From Calothrix sp. MO_167.B12 (lineage in GTDB: Bacteria; Cyanobacteriota; Cyanobacteriia; Cyanobacteriales; Nostocaceae), in NCBI GenBank assembly GCA_030066045.1, contig JASJCJ010000055.1:1-45747 (forward strand): a stretch of DNA of 45,747 bases, written 5' to 3'. Shown here in pieces: positions 16,202 to 24,018 of this stretch. Made by a program: the position numbers and the translations under genes. Numbering within the stretch: the first letter of the stretch is position 1; each line of letters begins with the position of its first letter. The notes below the pieces were generated by a model. The model did no database searches. It saw only the letters and a program-made list of their open reading frames with translations, and had not been told where the DNA came from.

Positions 16202-18229
16202 CTAGATACCAAGTTTTTTAAAAAGAATACTGTTACGCAGTTTTGCATCTCTAACAACTTTATCAAAAGACAAAACTTCAATATAAGCATTACTATTTCT
16301 ATTAAAATTGAAGTATCCATCATCATCAGGCATCTTAGTATATCCAACTACATCTTCTAATATGTATCTAATTTTTTTTGTTAAATCGCAAATCACAAAA
16401 ACATAAAAAGGTGTAGTTTCGCGAACACGAATCAGTTTCCCATTTTTATCCGTGTATGTATTTTCTCTAATTTGACTAATATAAGAAGCGACTTGTGATA
16501 TCGGATTTTCCTGATTATCATCATAGTTCTTTCTCATAGGTCTTTTAAATTCAACTATTGTCACTGAAGAATAAGGAGGACGTTCATCTTCAACAAAAAC
16601 AATAGGGTTATTAAAAATAAGAATATCGGGTCTACTTGAACTATTATCTGTAAAGTTTGGTAATTGACCTAAAGGTTTATCTGAAGCCAAATAGTGATGA
16701 TAAGATAATCTTTCATCTATAAGCCATAAATTTTGTTTTTCAAAAGAATTAATTTCATCAGAAGTAGCTCTCATCGGAAAAACTATTTCATGAATATCAC
16801 TCTCCAAAGAATATCTATCTCGATCATCTCTTTCAAGATTTTTACTGAATAATTCGATGATAATTTTTCGATGAACAACATACTCAGCTAGTTTATTTAT
16901 TCCCAGATCGTTATACTTCTCTAGAAAGCTATGATATTGTTGACGATATTCTGGATATTTATCAAAATTTTCTAAAGGAGTGTTTAGTATTTCTTGACCT
17001 TGTTTCTTGAGGGATAGTTCCAGTTCAGATTTAATTTTATGTAATTCTAAATCTAGTTTTTTATGAGATAAACCTGGCTTGATGGAATCTAATTGCTTTC
17101 TAGCATATTTAAGTAAAGGACGATACTCTAGTGCATTTCTCATGATATAGTCTTGTATCTCCTTCTCTTTTGCCTCTTTAATATTTTCTAAAAAAGGATG
17201 GAGATTGTTATAAACTGAATCTACCAAACTTTCTTCAATCTCTTTATTAGTAAGCAATCCAAGTTGTTCTGTAAAACCCTCATGTTTATCAATAATATTA
17301 TTAAAGCCAGTCCTTCCTTGATTCACATTTTCATCAAAAAAAGTACTACGGACAAATGCCAAATAAGTAAATTTTTTACTGCTATCACTATCTTCTATCT
17401 TTTGACTACCTACTAAATCTGGGATAAAATTGTGTAGTTGTTTAAAAAATACTGTGCGATTGTTTGCACAGTAATAAAGCTTGTGGTTTGAATCAGAATA
17501 ATCATAGTATTTAATTGATTTTATATGAAAATCATGACCTTTTATTTTTACTACATTTTCATCAGTAAAAGGTTCTAAATTATCATCAAAATAATTATTT
17601 ATATCGAACTCATCTTTACCATCAACCAATCTAATTTTTGGAACTTTTTCTAGTACAAAATAAGATATATAATGTTCTATTATTTTCTTACCAATAGTTT
17701 CAATTTTCTGAGGGCATTGTCCTCTGTAAGGGGATAAGAAATTTTTAAATTCAATTTTTGTATAAATATCTATATCTTCGTCATATAAACGAATATCAGA
17801 AATTTGCTTTACTCCATTATTCTGAAAATTGAATTCTAAATTACGTTTGTGTAAGCCGCCTTCATTTTCATATATGCTTTCAATAAATACATCTGTAAAA
17901 GCCTTGAGCCATAATAGTCTTCCTATTCCTTTTGAACCTCTTGACTTTTTGTATAAACTATCAGAAGTATAAAAAGATTTTAAATTATTGGAATCAAATC
18001 CTACTCCATTGTCTATGATAATAAAACTATCTATTGGAGAAAAATTACCATCGTCAATAAGACCTGTTTGATTGACTTCTCTTTTGATTTGAATATCAAT
18101 ATATCCATTATTGATATTTCTATCTTCAATTGCATGGATGGAATTGCTAATTGCTTCAAATAAAGGTGATAAAGCTTTACTTGGATGCAGAGAAATATTA
18201 TTTACTCTTCCTTCTAAATTAATATCCAT
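16202..18229 (-). CDS. GHKL ATPase with C-terminal nuclease-like domain
   Basis: A 675-residue protein. The N-terminus is a GHKL (Hsp90/MutL/histidine-kinase-type) ATP-binding domain: N-box FEAISNSIHAIED (Glu 25, Asn 29), G1 IIIDNGVGFD (73-79) and G2 RGSKGIGRLLW (97-106). A long helical, charged middle follows. Near the C-terminus SRPDILIF (~530) and VEFKRP (~558) fit the D-(x)n-ExK core of PD-(D/E)xK nucleases. It is markedly AT-rich and has no GCGATCGC site, unlike its neighbours, suggesting transfer. MORC/MutL-like ATPases fused to nucleases are known from defence and restriction settings (Iyer and colleagues described such links). No partner gene is adjacent. The defence role is inferred; the specific system is not recognised. 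Confidence 0.75.
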   Translation of the reverse strand: MDINLEGRVNNISLHPSKALSPLFEAISNSIHAIEDRNINNGYIDIQIKREVNQTGLIDDGNFSPIDSFIIIDNGVGFDSNNLKSFYTSDSLYKKSRGSKGIGRLLWLKAFTDVFIESIYENEGGLHKRNLEFNFQNNGVKQISDIRLYDEDIDIYTKIEFKNFLSPYRGQCPQKIETIGKKIIEHYISYFVLEKVPKIRLVDGKDEFDINNYFDDNLEPFTDENVVKIKGHDFHIKSIKYYDYSDSNHKLYYCANNRTVFFKQLHNFIPDLVGSQKIEDSDSSKKFTYLAFVRSTFFDENVNQGRTGFNNIIDKHEGFTEQLGLLTNKEIEESLVDSVYNNLHPFLENIKEAKEKEIQDYIMRNALEYRPLLKYARKQLDSIKPGLSHKKLDLELHKIKSELELSLKKQGQEILNTPLENFDKYPEYRQQYHSFLEKYNDLGINKLAEYVVHRKIIIELFSKNLERDDRDRYSLESDIHEIVFPMRATSDEINSFEKQNLWLIDERLSYHHYLASDKPLGQLPNFTDNSSSRPDILIFNNPIVFVEDERPPYSSVTIVEFKRPMRKNYDDNQENPISQVASYISQIRENTYTDKNGKLIRVRETTPFYVFVICDLTKKIRYILEDVVGYTKMPDDDGYFNFNRNSNAYIEVLSFDKVVRDAKLRNSILFKKLGI

Positions 18230-18299
18230 GACTGAGTTTATAGATGCTTGCTATTATTCATATTTTACCGATTATTTGGTTTTCTATGATAGCAATTGG

Positions 18300-18905
18300 T
18301 TACGCAGCTGCTAATTTTTGTCCTAATTGCTTCGCTTGCTGTTTAAGCTTGTCAGACAGTTCTACTTCTTTGGGGTTAACCAAGCCAATCCACAGTACAC
18401 CAATGGGTTTTGTACCCAGCATCTTTGCTAAATCTTTCAATGCACCCAATGCTCCTGTTAACCACCTAGTCATCCAAGCCGGTGCTGCACTGGATAAGAC
18501 GAGAACTGCTTTTTTTCTGATGGTAGTATCTCTCATTGTAGGTTTAGGCATATCCCAAGGCCAATATCCATAACAGACACAGCGTTCTAAAAATTTGCGG
18601 GTGAGTGCATTGACATTGCCAAAATTCACGGGCGCGCCAATTACAAGAGAATCAGCACTTTCAATTTCTTGTAAAACGCTCTCCATGTCATCTTCCAGAA
18701 TACATTTACCCCTTTGTTTACCTGGTTCTTGCAAACAGGAACGACAATTGGTACAAAATTCAATATGTTTGTCTTGGAGATAAATTTTTTGTGTTTTTGC
18801 CCCTTGACTCTCAGCTGATGCTAAAATGTGCGCGATCGCAGTATCAATAAATCCATTTTTACGATAACTACCAACAATCCCAACTATTTTTTTCCCAGTA
18901 TCCAT
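18300..18905 (-). CDS. Flavodoxin-family iron-sulfur flavoprotein-like reductase
   Basis: A 201-residue protein starting MDTGKKIVGIVGSYRKNGFI (the FMN-binding P-loop GSYRKNG), with HIEFCTNCRSCLQEPGK and RGKCIL. The CxxCxxC plus later Cys pattern is that of iron-sulfur flavoproteins (Isf-like), which bind FMN and a 4Fe-4S cluster and move electrons. SLVIGAPVNFGNVNALTRKF is the second FMN loop. The electron partner is unknown. It sits downstream of and convergent in spacing with the AT-rich GHKL gene (70-base gap), but is GC-richer and probably native. Cytoplasmic. Confidence 0.85.
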   Translation of the reverse strand: MDTGKKIVGIVGSYRKNGFIDTAIAHILASAESQGAKTQKIYLQDKHIEFCTNCRSCLQEPGKQRGKCILEDDMESVLQEIESADSLVIGAPVNFGNVNALTRKFLERCVCYGYWPWDMPKPTMRDTTIRKKAVLVLSSAAPAWMTRWLTGALGALKDLAKMLGTKPIGVLWIGLVNPKEVELSDKLKQQAKQLGQKLAAA

Positions 18906-19002
18906 AACTCCGTATATCCTCCACCTTCAACCCTACTTCTAATTTTGAACCAAGAAAATGGGGAACTTGTGAAGATTAACTAAATAGGAAGCGTGGCAAG
19001 TG

Positions 19003-19111
19003 TGGGAGATGGGGAGATGGGGAGATGGGGAGATGGGGAGATGGGGAGATGGGGAGATGGGGAGATGGGGAGATAGGGAGATGGGGAGATGGGGAGATAG
19101 GGAGATGGGGA
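19003..19111. repeat. GGGGAGAT octamer tandem array
   Basis: About thirteen copies of GGGGAGAT, with a few GGGAGATA variants. It lies upstream of ndhL. The frames through it in both directions are octamer translations and not genes. Confidence 0.92.
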
Positions 19112-19135
19112 GCAGAGGAAGATGAAATAATTGTT

Positions 19136-19201
19136 CCTTCCCTCCATCACTCCTTCCCTCCATCACTCCTTCCCTCCTTCCCTCCATCACTCCTTCCCTC
19201 C
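19136..19201. repeat. CCCTCCATCACTCCTT octamer array
   Basis: Alternating TCCCTCCA, TCACTCCT and TCCCTCCT units, the complement of the GATGGAGG/GAAGGAGT units after trpB. It is separated from the GGGGAGAT array by 24 bases. Confidence 0.85.
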
Positions 19202-19318
19202 CAACTCCGAACACCGAACACCTAACACCGAACTCTTCCCCTCTTCCCTAACTGGGTGCATCAGCCTATGATAGGAACAAGATATGCCCGTTGGTCTTGT
19301 GGATTGAGAGACAAAAGT

Positions 19319-19531
19319 ATGGTTGTAGCATTACTCTATTTAATGTTGGCTGGAGCTTATCTACTGGTACTACCCGTAGCTGTGTTGTTTTACCTCAAAC
19401 TGCGGTGGTATGTAGTAAGCTCCATTGAACGGGGATTTATGTACTTTTTAGTATTTTTCTTCTTCCCCGGTTTATTGCTCCTGTCGCCGTTTGTCAATCT
19501 GCGACCCCAACGACGACAAATTGAAGTTTAA
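19319..19531 (+). CDS. ndhL: NAD(P)H-quinone oxidoreductase subunit L
   Basis: A 70-residue membrane protein: [20 protein letters not shown], then [20 protein letters not shown] and [20 protein letters not shown]. Two transmembrane helices and the [17 protein letters not shown] end identify NdhL, a cyanobacterial and plastid-specific subunit of the NDH-1 complex in the thylakoid membrane, active in cyclic electron flow, respiration and carbon concentration. The frame is open to 19256, but the family begins at the ATG at 19319, which has a GAGAG ribosome site; the longer form is spurious. It is followed by the DUF3007 gene 25 bases on. Confidence 0.95.
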   Translation: MVVALLYLMLAGAYLLVLPVAVLFYLKLRWYVVSSIERGFMYFLVFFFFPGLLLLSPFVNLRPQRRQIEV

Positions 19532-19556
19532 TTAAAATTGGTAGGTCATTATTCTC

Positions 19557-19859
19557 ATGCGACGTATTGACGCTATTGGAATTGTTTTCGGCGTTTTTGT
19601 TGCGGGCGGCTTGGCATATCTTGTATTGCAGCTAGTTGGTTTAGATAGCCAGAATGCTGGAATCTGGAGCCAAGCATTGCTTGTGTGCGGATTAATAGGT
19701 TGGTTATTTACCTATGTATTTCGTGCCGTGGGTAATAAAATGTCCTACCATCAACAACGAGATGAGTACGAACAAGCTTATTTCCAAAAACGCTTAGATG
19801 AGCTTTCTCCTGAGGAATTAGAGCGCGTTCAAGCAGAAATAGAACAAGAACGGAACTGA
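19557..19859 (+). CDS. DUF3007 family membrane protein
   Basis: A 100-residue protein with two predicted transmembrane spans (IVFGVFVAGGLAYLVLQLVG and SQALLVCGLIGWLFTYVFRA), then a charged helical tail with YHQQRDEYEQAYFQKRLDEL and SPEELERVQAEIEQE. This is the cyanobacterial/plastid DUF3007 family, normally coded next to ndhL and trpA, exactly as here. Its function is unknown; the neighbourhood suggests a link with thylakoid NDH-1 biogenesis. It is probably co-transcribed with ndhL. Confidence 0.85.
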   Translation: MRRIDAIGIVFGVFVAGGLAYLVLQLVGLDSQNAGIWSQALLVCGLIGWLFTYVFRAVGNKMSYHQQRDEYEQAYFQKRLDELSPEELERVQAEIEQERN

Positions 19860-19927
19860 CAAGTTTTAGATTTTCAATTGTGGATTTTGGCTTGAAGACT
19901 CAAAATACAAAATTTAACCTCACCCTC

Positions 19928-20146
19928 GCTTTTTACTGGGTAAAAATCTTTCCCTCTCCTTATTAAGGAGAGGGATACCTACTCTTGACAGGTTCATGTC
20001 TTATATTTTACCTCATCTCATATCATGTTCGCTGCTTTTGACTAGGTAAAAATCTTTCCTTTCTTTATTAAGGAGAGGGATGCCCACTCTTGACAGGGTC
20101 AGGTGTTGTATTTTATCTCATCTTATATCATGTTCGCTTACAGCAG
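19928..20146. repeat. Direct tandem duplication of ~105 bp
   Basis: Two diverged copies lie head to tail (about 19928-20034 and 20035-20146). Each contains GGTAAAAATCTTTCC, a TTATTAAGGAGAGGGAT core, ACTCTTGACAGG and TATATCATGTTCGCT. The same CCTTAATAAGGAGAGGG palindrome stands alone at 20375-20403 with 14-base arms. No gene is seen in the 19860-20590 gap, which also holds a hairpin element and a CTAAAAT heptamer run (20542-20571). Confidence 0.75.
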
Positions 20147-20148
20147 TT

Positions 20149-20230
20149 TTCATCTATTTGAACCACATCTTCATGTAGGGGTTTAGCAATGCTAAACCCC
20201 TACGGTGTGGTCTATTTACCTGAAAATCGA
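20149..20230. mobile_element. MITE-like element A, copy 1
   Basis: Begins TACAGCAGTTTTCATCTATT and ends AATAGACC-related TTTACCTGAAAATCG, whose complement CGATTTTCAGG resembles the left end, so the ends form imperfect terminal inverted repeats. The centre is a perfect hairpin with arms GTAGGGGTTTAGCA. The same element lies in the opposite orientation at 38412-38509, where the right end reads on to GCTGTA. There is no coding capacity. Confidence 0.7.
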
Positions 20231-20590
20231 ATTACTTGTATAGCGTTTTTTGGTTGAGTAGAACACAAAGTTGATTCCTGATATTGAAGATAAGCTAGAA
20301 TCTCATGCCACGAAACTGTATTTCATCCAAATGACACGCCCTGTAATTCCTGTTTGACTCACTCCAACCCTCTCTTACCCTCTCCTTAATAAGGAGAGGG
20401 TAACCTAGGCGGGTGAGGTGAATAAGCAGAAGCTAAACCAGGTGAGTAAAGAAATATTCATCCGCACATGATGTGAAATCCTAAAATCTAAAATTGCTTG
20501 ACAAGCCCCTGACTTTAGAACTGTTGTCTACCCGCAGGGTAATCTAAAATCTAAAATCTAAAATCTAAAATTGTTTGACTGATAACTGAA

Positions 20591-21391
20591 ATGGCTGTGA
20601 TTGACGATTGTTTTGCAAAGCTGACCCAAAATCAACAATGTGCTCTGATTCCTTTTATCACCGCAGGCGATCCTGATTTAGAAACTACTGCATCTGCACT
20701 ACAAATTCTCGATCGCAACGGTGCGGATATGATTGAATTAGGTGTACCCTACTCCGATCCTCTCGCAGATGGACCAGTAATTCAAGCTGCTGCTACCCGT
20801 GCTTTACAAAGGGGTACAACCCTGGATAAGGTGCTGGATATGCTCAAGCCAGTAATTCCCAGCCTCAAGGCACCAATTATCCTCTTTACCTATTACAACC
20901 CCATTTTAAACCGGGGAATTGAGCAATTCCTCCAGCAAATAGCGGATATTGGTGTAGCTGGTTTGGTAGTACCCGATTTACCCCTAGAAGAAGCTGATAA
21001 TTTACTGGAACCAGCCAGCAAAATTGGCATTGAAGTTATTTTACTCATTGCCCCTACCAGTTCCACCGAACGTATGGAAGCCATTGCTCGCGCTTCCCAA
21101 GGTTTTATTTACTTAGTTAGCGTGACTGGGGTGACAGGTATGCGATCGCAAATGGAATCACGGGTATCAGATTTAATTCCTCAAATTCGTGGTGTCACTG
21201 ATAAACCCATTGGTGTAGGCTTTGGTATTTCCCAACCAGAACAAGCACAACAAGTACGAACTTGGGGAGCTGATGCAGTTATTATTGGCAGTGCTATAGT
21301 CAAACGATTAGCAGAGGGTACACCAGAACAAGGATTAAGTGCGATCGCTAGTTTTTGCCAAAATATCAAGAAATCATTGTCACAATCTTAA
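20591..21391 (+). CDS. trpA: Tryptophan synthase alpha subunit
   Basis: A 266-residue TrpA, cleaving indole-3-glycerol phosphate to indole and glyceraldehyde 3-phosphate. [28 protein letters not shown] (catalytic Glu 49 and Asp 60), [14 protein letters not shown] and [13 protein letters not shown] (phosphate binding) are all intact, and length is normal. The ATG at 20591 follows a run of CTAAAAT heptamers, with no strong Shine-Dalgarno. It lies 731 bases after the DUF3007 gene, the gap being filled with repeats, so co-transcription with ndhL may have been loosened. Confidence 0.97.
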   Translation: MAVIDDCFAKLTQNQQCALIPFITAGDPDLETTASALQILDRNGADMIELGVPYSDPLADGPVIQAAATRALQRGTTLDKVLDMLKPVIPSLKAPIILFTYYNPILNRGIEQFLQQIADIGVAGLVVPDLPLEEADNLLEPASKIGIEVILLIAPTSSTERMEAIARASQGFIYLVSVTGVTGMRSQMESRVSDLIPQIRGVTDKPIGVGFGISQPEQAQQVRTWGADAVIIGSAIVKRLAEGTPEQGLSAIASFCQNIKKSLSQS

Positions 21392-21655
21392 GTAAAATTA
21401 ATTACTAATTCTCATCAAACTGGAGCCGGTAAATTAAAAAAGTGTAACAGCTAGGTTTTTTTTCACCTGACTCAGTAGACAATTTAACGGAGATCGTTTT
21501 GAATATATAAAGCACATACCAGTGGTTTAACAACTAGTCAATACCAAGATTTATATTTTGGGTATTATGTAAAGGGCGCTAAGGTATAACTTTATGAGTG
21601 TGAGAGAGTATAAATTATTAACTGTAGTGATGTTACAGTCTAGAGGCAAGGGACG

Positions 21656-22303
21656 ATGAGTGAAAGTATGGCATTTGTCGGTGGAGTAGCCGTAGCAGGA
21701 CTGGCGGCACTCTTGTTGCTCAAGGGGGCAGGCGGCAATACTCCCGTGCAACCAAATTTTACCGTATCTCCGCCAATACAAGCACCTGTAGTTACTCCTA
21801 TGGTGCCACAGGCAGGAACATATCCTTATCCACAACCAAATCCTAATGTCCCGTTACCTGTAGATCCCAAAACTAGTCAAAAAATAGCAGAGCTAGAAAA
21901 ATTTAAATTTCTTTACGAAAGGTCACAACAGGAAAACAATCAACTGAAAGCTCAAAACCAACAGATGCAGTTCCAAATGCAACAGTTGCAATTAAGCAAT
22001 CAGAACAATAATCAACGGGTCCCCACACCAGCGGAAGTAAATGCTACGGAAAATGCTCTATTATCTTCACCAATAATTTGGGCAGTGGGAGGAATGAGTT
22101 TAGCAATTGGTGGTGGAATCGTAGTCGCGGGTGTTTTAGCCTTATTCTCTCCCAAGGAACGTAATACACGTACAGTACAAGTACTACATCCTTATCCTAA
22201 TCCCAATCAACCTTTGGCTCCCGTGCGTCGAGCTGAGTTTTTACCTCCTCGCAAAGAGGTGAGAAGGGTACAACAAACCCACAAATACGATGATATGCAT
22301 TGA
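21656..22303 (+). CDS. Hypothetical two-span membrane protein
   Basis: A 215-residue protein. A hydrophobic N-terminal segment (MAFVGGVAVAGLAALLLLKG) is followed by a Pro-rich stretch (PVQPNFTVSPPIQAPVVTPM and YPYPQPNPNVPLP), a Gln/Asn-rich helical region likely to form a coiled coil (LEKFKFLYERSQQENNQLKA), a second membrane span (IIWAVGGMSLAIGGGIVVAG) and a basic, proline-rich tail. I do not recognise a family. It stands alone on the plus strand, followed by 1.7 kb of repetitive DNA. The shape suggests an envelope or membrane-anchored scaffold. Confidence 0.65.
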   Translation: MSESMAFVGGVAVAGLAALLLLKGAGGNTPVQPNFTVSPPIQAPVVTPMVPQAGTYPYPQPNPNVPLPVDPKTSQKIAELEKFKFLYERSQQENNQLKAQNQQMQFQMQQLQLSNQNNNQRVPTPAEVNATENALLSSPIIWAVGGMSLAIGGGIVVAGVLALFSPKERNTRTVQVLHPYPNPNQPLAPVRRAEFLPPRKEVRRVQQTHKYDDMH

Positions 22304-22322
22304 AAAATCAAATACTAAACGC

Positions 22323-22446
22323 CGTGTGCAACTTTTTTCCAAGTCCCTTTTTTAAGGGGGTTGGGGGATCTTAACTTGAGTAAATAAGCCTGTTTATCAT
22401 CCCTCACCCTCTTTTGTAAGGGAAACTTAAGATAAAGTTGCACATC
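22323..22446. mobile_element. MITE-like element D
   Basis: Ends GTGTGCAACTTTTTTCC and AAAGTTGCACATC form terminal inverted repeats (core GTGCAACTTT). The interior is non-coding and includes CCCTTTTTTAAGGGGG, another short palindrome. One copy in the window; it lies right after the stop of the preceding gene. No flanking target duplication was established. Confidence 0.5.
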
Positions 22447-22725
22447 AGCTAATAGCTTAACTTTTCGTCAGTTTGAGGTACGTAGACGCGGAGCAGCTTG
22501 CCACAGACTAGGGCTTTGAACAAAGTAATCCAAAACCTACTTGCTGTTGGGTTTCACTTCATTCAACCCACTCTACAATCATTAATCAGTTGAGAGTATA
22601 ATTACTCCCATTGCCACTCCGAATGTGCATCGATTAATAACTATATATCGATATATATCCGGACTTGAATTATCACTCTTACTACCATAGGATAACTATT
22701 TGATTTTTGAGAAGAACTCAGCGTA

Positions 22726-22855
22726 CTGGATTGACACAGCTAAAATAGTGCAATAGGTGTAGGTTGGGTTGAAGAATGAAACCCAACACCAGTAAAGCTT
22801 TGTTGGGTTTCCCTATCGCTCAACCCAACCTACATTTTTAGGCGTGTCAGTCTAG
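22726..22855. mobile_element. MITE-like element C inserted in array
   Basis: A ~130-bp insert in the first 207-bp unit, flanked by TA on each side. Its ends CTGGATTGACACAGC and (complement) CTAGACTGACACGCC are imperfect inverted repeats. An inner hairpin GTAGGTTGGGTTGA / TCAACCCAACCTAC fills it. TA flanks and this size suggest a non-autonomous relative of an IS630/Tc1-type element. Confidence 0.6.
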
Positions 22856-23283
22856 TACTTCTGTTAGAGTTCTCTTCCTTATAAGACAATTAACAAATCA
22901 AACCATCCTATATTACTATTGTATTCCCACAATAATTACTCCCATTGCCACTCCAGATGTGCATCGATTAATGACTATATGTCGATATACATCCGGACTT
23001 GAATTCTCACTCTTACTACCATAGGATGACCATTTGATGTTTGAGAAGAACTCAGCACTCTTGTTGTTAAGAGTTCTCTTCCTTATAAAACAATTCACAA
23101 ATCAAACCAGATTCCTATATTACTATTGTATTCCCACAATAATTACTCCCATTGCCACTCCAGATGTGCATCGATTGATAACTATATGTCGATATACATC
23201 CGGACTTGAAATCTCACTCTCACTACCATAGGATTGCCATTTGATGTTTGAGAAGAACTCAGCACTCTTGCTGTTAAGAGTTT

Positions 23284-23419
23284 GCGGAGTTGCATAAATG
23301 CGGGATGAATTTAGATTTTTCACCAAAAATAAACATCGCTCCTTCGCGCCTACCCTACGGGAAGCCGCTCCGCGTCTAATGCGTGAGATAAAAATCATCC
23401 CCTTAATCAGCAACGCCGA
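23284..23419. mobile_element. MITE-like element B, copy 1, inserted in array
   Basis: A ~136-bp insert between the words GTTAAGAG and TTTCCTTTCC of a 207-bp unit. It shares nearly all its sequence, in the opposite orientation, with 28674-28805. Ends GTTGCATAAATGCGGGATGA and GATTAAGGGG-type right arm give imperfect inverted repeats (GGCATTGC / GGCGTTGC in the other copy). It encodes no conserved protein; the frame IRRGAASRRVGAKERCL seen in both copies is an artefact. Confidence 0.65.
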
Positions 23420-24018
23420 GTTTCCTTTCCTACAAAACAATTCATAAATCAAACCAGATTCCTATATTACTGTTGTACTCCCACAACAATTACTCTCATC
23501 ACCACTCCGGATGTGCATCGATTAATGACTATATGTCGATATACATCCGGACTTGAATTCTCACTCTTACTACCATAGGATGACTATTTGATTTTTGAGA
23601 AGAACTCAGCACTCTTGTTGTTAAGAGTTCTCTTCCTTATAAAACAATTCATAAATCAAACCAGATTTCTATATTACTATTGTATTCCCACCATAATTAC
23701 CTCCATTACCACTCCGGATGTGCATCGATTGATAACCATATATCGATATATATCCGGACTTGAATTCTCACTCTTGCTACCATAGGATGACTATTTGATT
23801 TTTGAGAAGAACTCAGCACTCTTGTTGTTAAGAGTTCTCTTCCTTGTAAAACAATTCATAAATCAAACCAGATTCCTATATTACTATTGTATTCCCACAA
23901 TAATTACTCCCATTGCCACTCCAGATGTGCATCGATTGATAACTATATGTCGATATACATCCGGACTTGAAATCTGAATTTTGACAACCAAATTTGTAAA
24001 TGCTGCTGAAATATAGCC

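Larger units (their letters stand above)
22585..23985. repeat. 207-bp unit array with conserved hairpin
   Basis: Six copies of one unit. The landmark ATGTGCATCGATT starts at about 22623, 22957, 23164, 23511, 23718 and 23925. Spacing is 207 where the unit is intact and 334 and 347 where small elements have inserted. Each copy carries a hairpin CGGATGTGCATCGA / TCGATATACATCCG around a loop of about ten bases, plus the words GAAGAACTCAGCAC and GGACTTGAA. Minor variants in the stem keep pairing, for example TCGATATATATCCG forming a G-U pair. The array ends 34 bases before the membrane-protein gene at 24019. No coding gene; the 60-65-codon frames inside are copies of the repeat. Confidence 0.9.

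Noticed and set aside
18939-19225. Frames in the GGGGAGAT array (GRWGDGEM and LPISLSPH type peptides)
   Set aside because: Repeat translations without any other coding evidence.
23034-23977. Three nearly identical 60-65-codon frames (starting MFEKNSALLLLRVLF) in the repeat array
   Set aside because: They are copies of the 207-bp unit, have no ribosome site, and their sequence tracks the repeat. They would be expected from any recent duplication.
22585-23985. CRISPR array
   Set aside because: Spacing is regular but units are ~207 bp with little variable spacer, so they are whole-unit repeats, and no cas genes are near.
22585-23985. NsiR1 locus of Anabaena
   Set aside because: NsiR1 repeats lie upstream of hetF; the adjacent gene here is a multi-span membrane protein, not a caspase-like HetF, and I cannot confirm sequence similarity. 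Kept only as an analogy.
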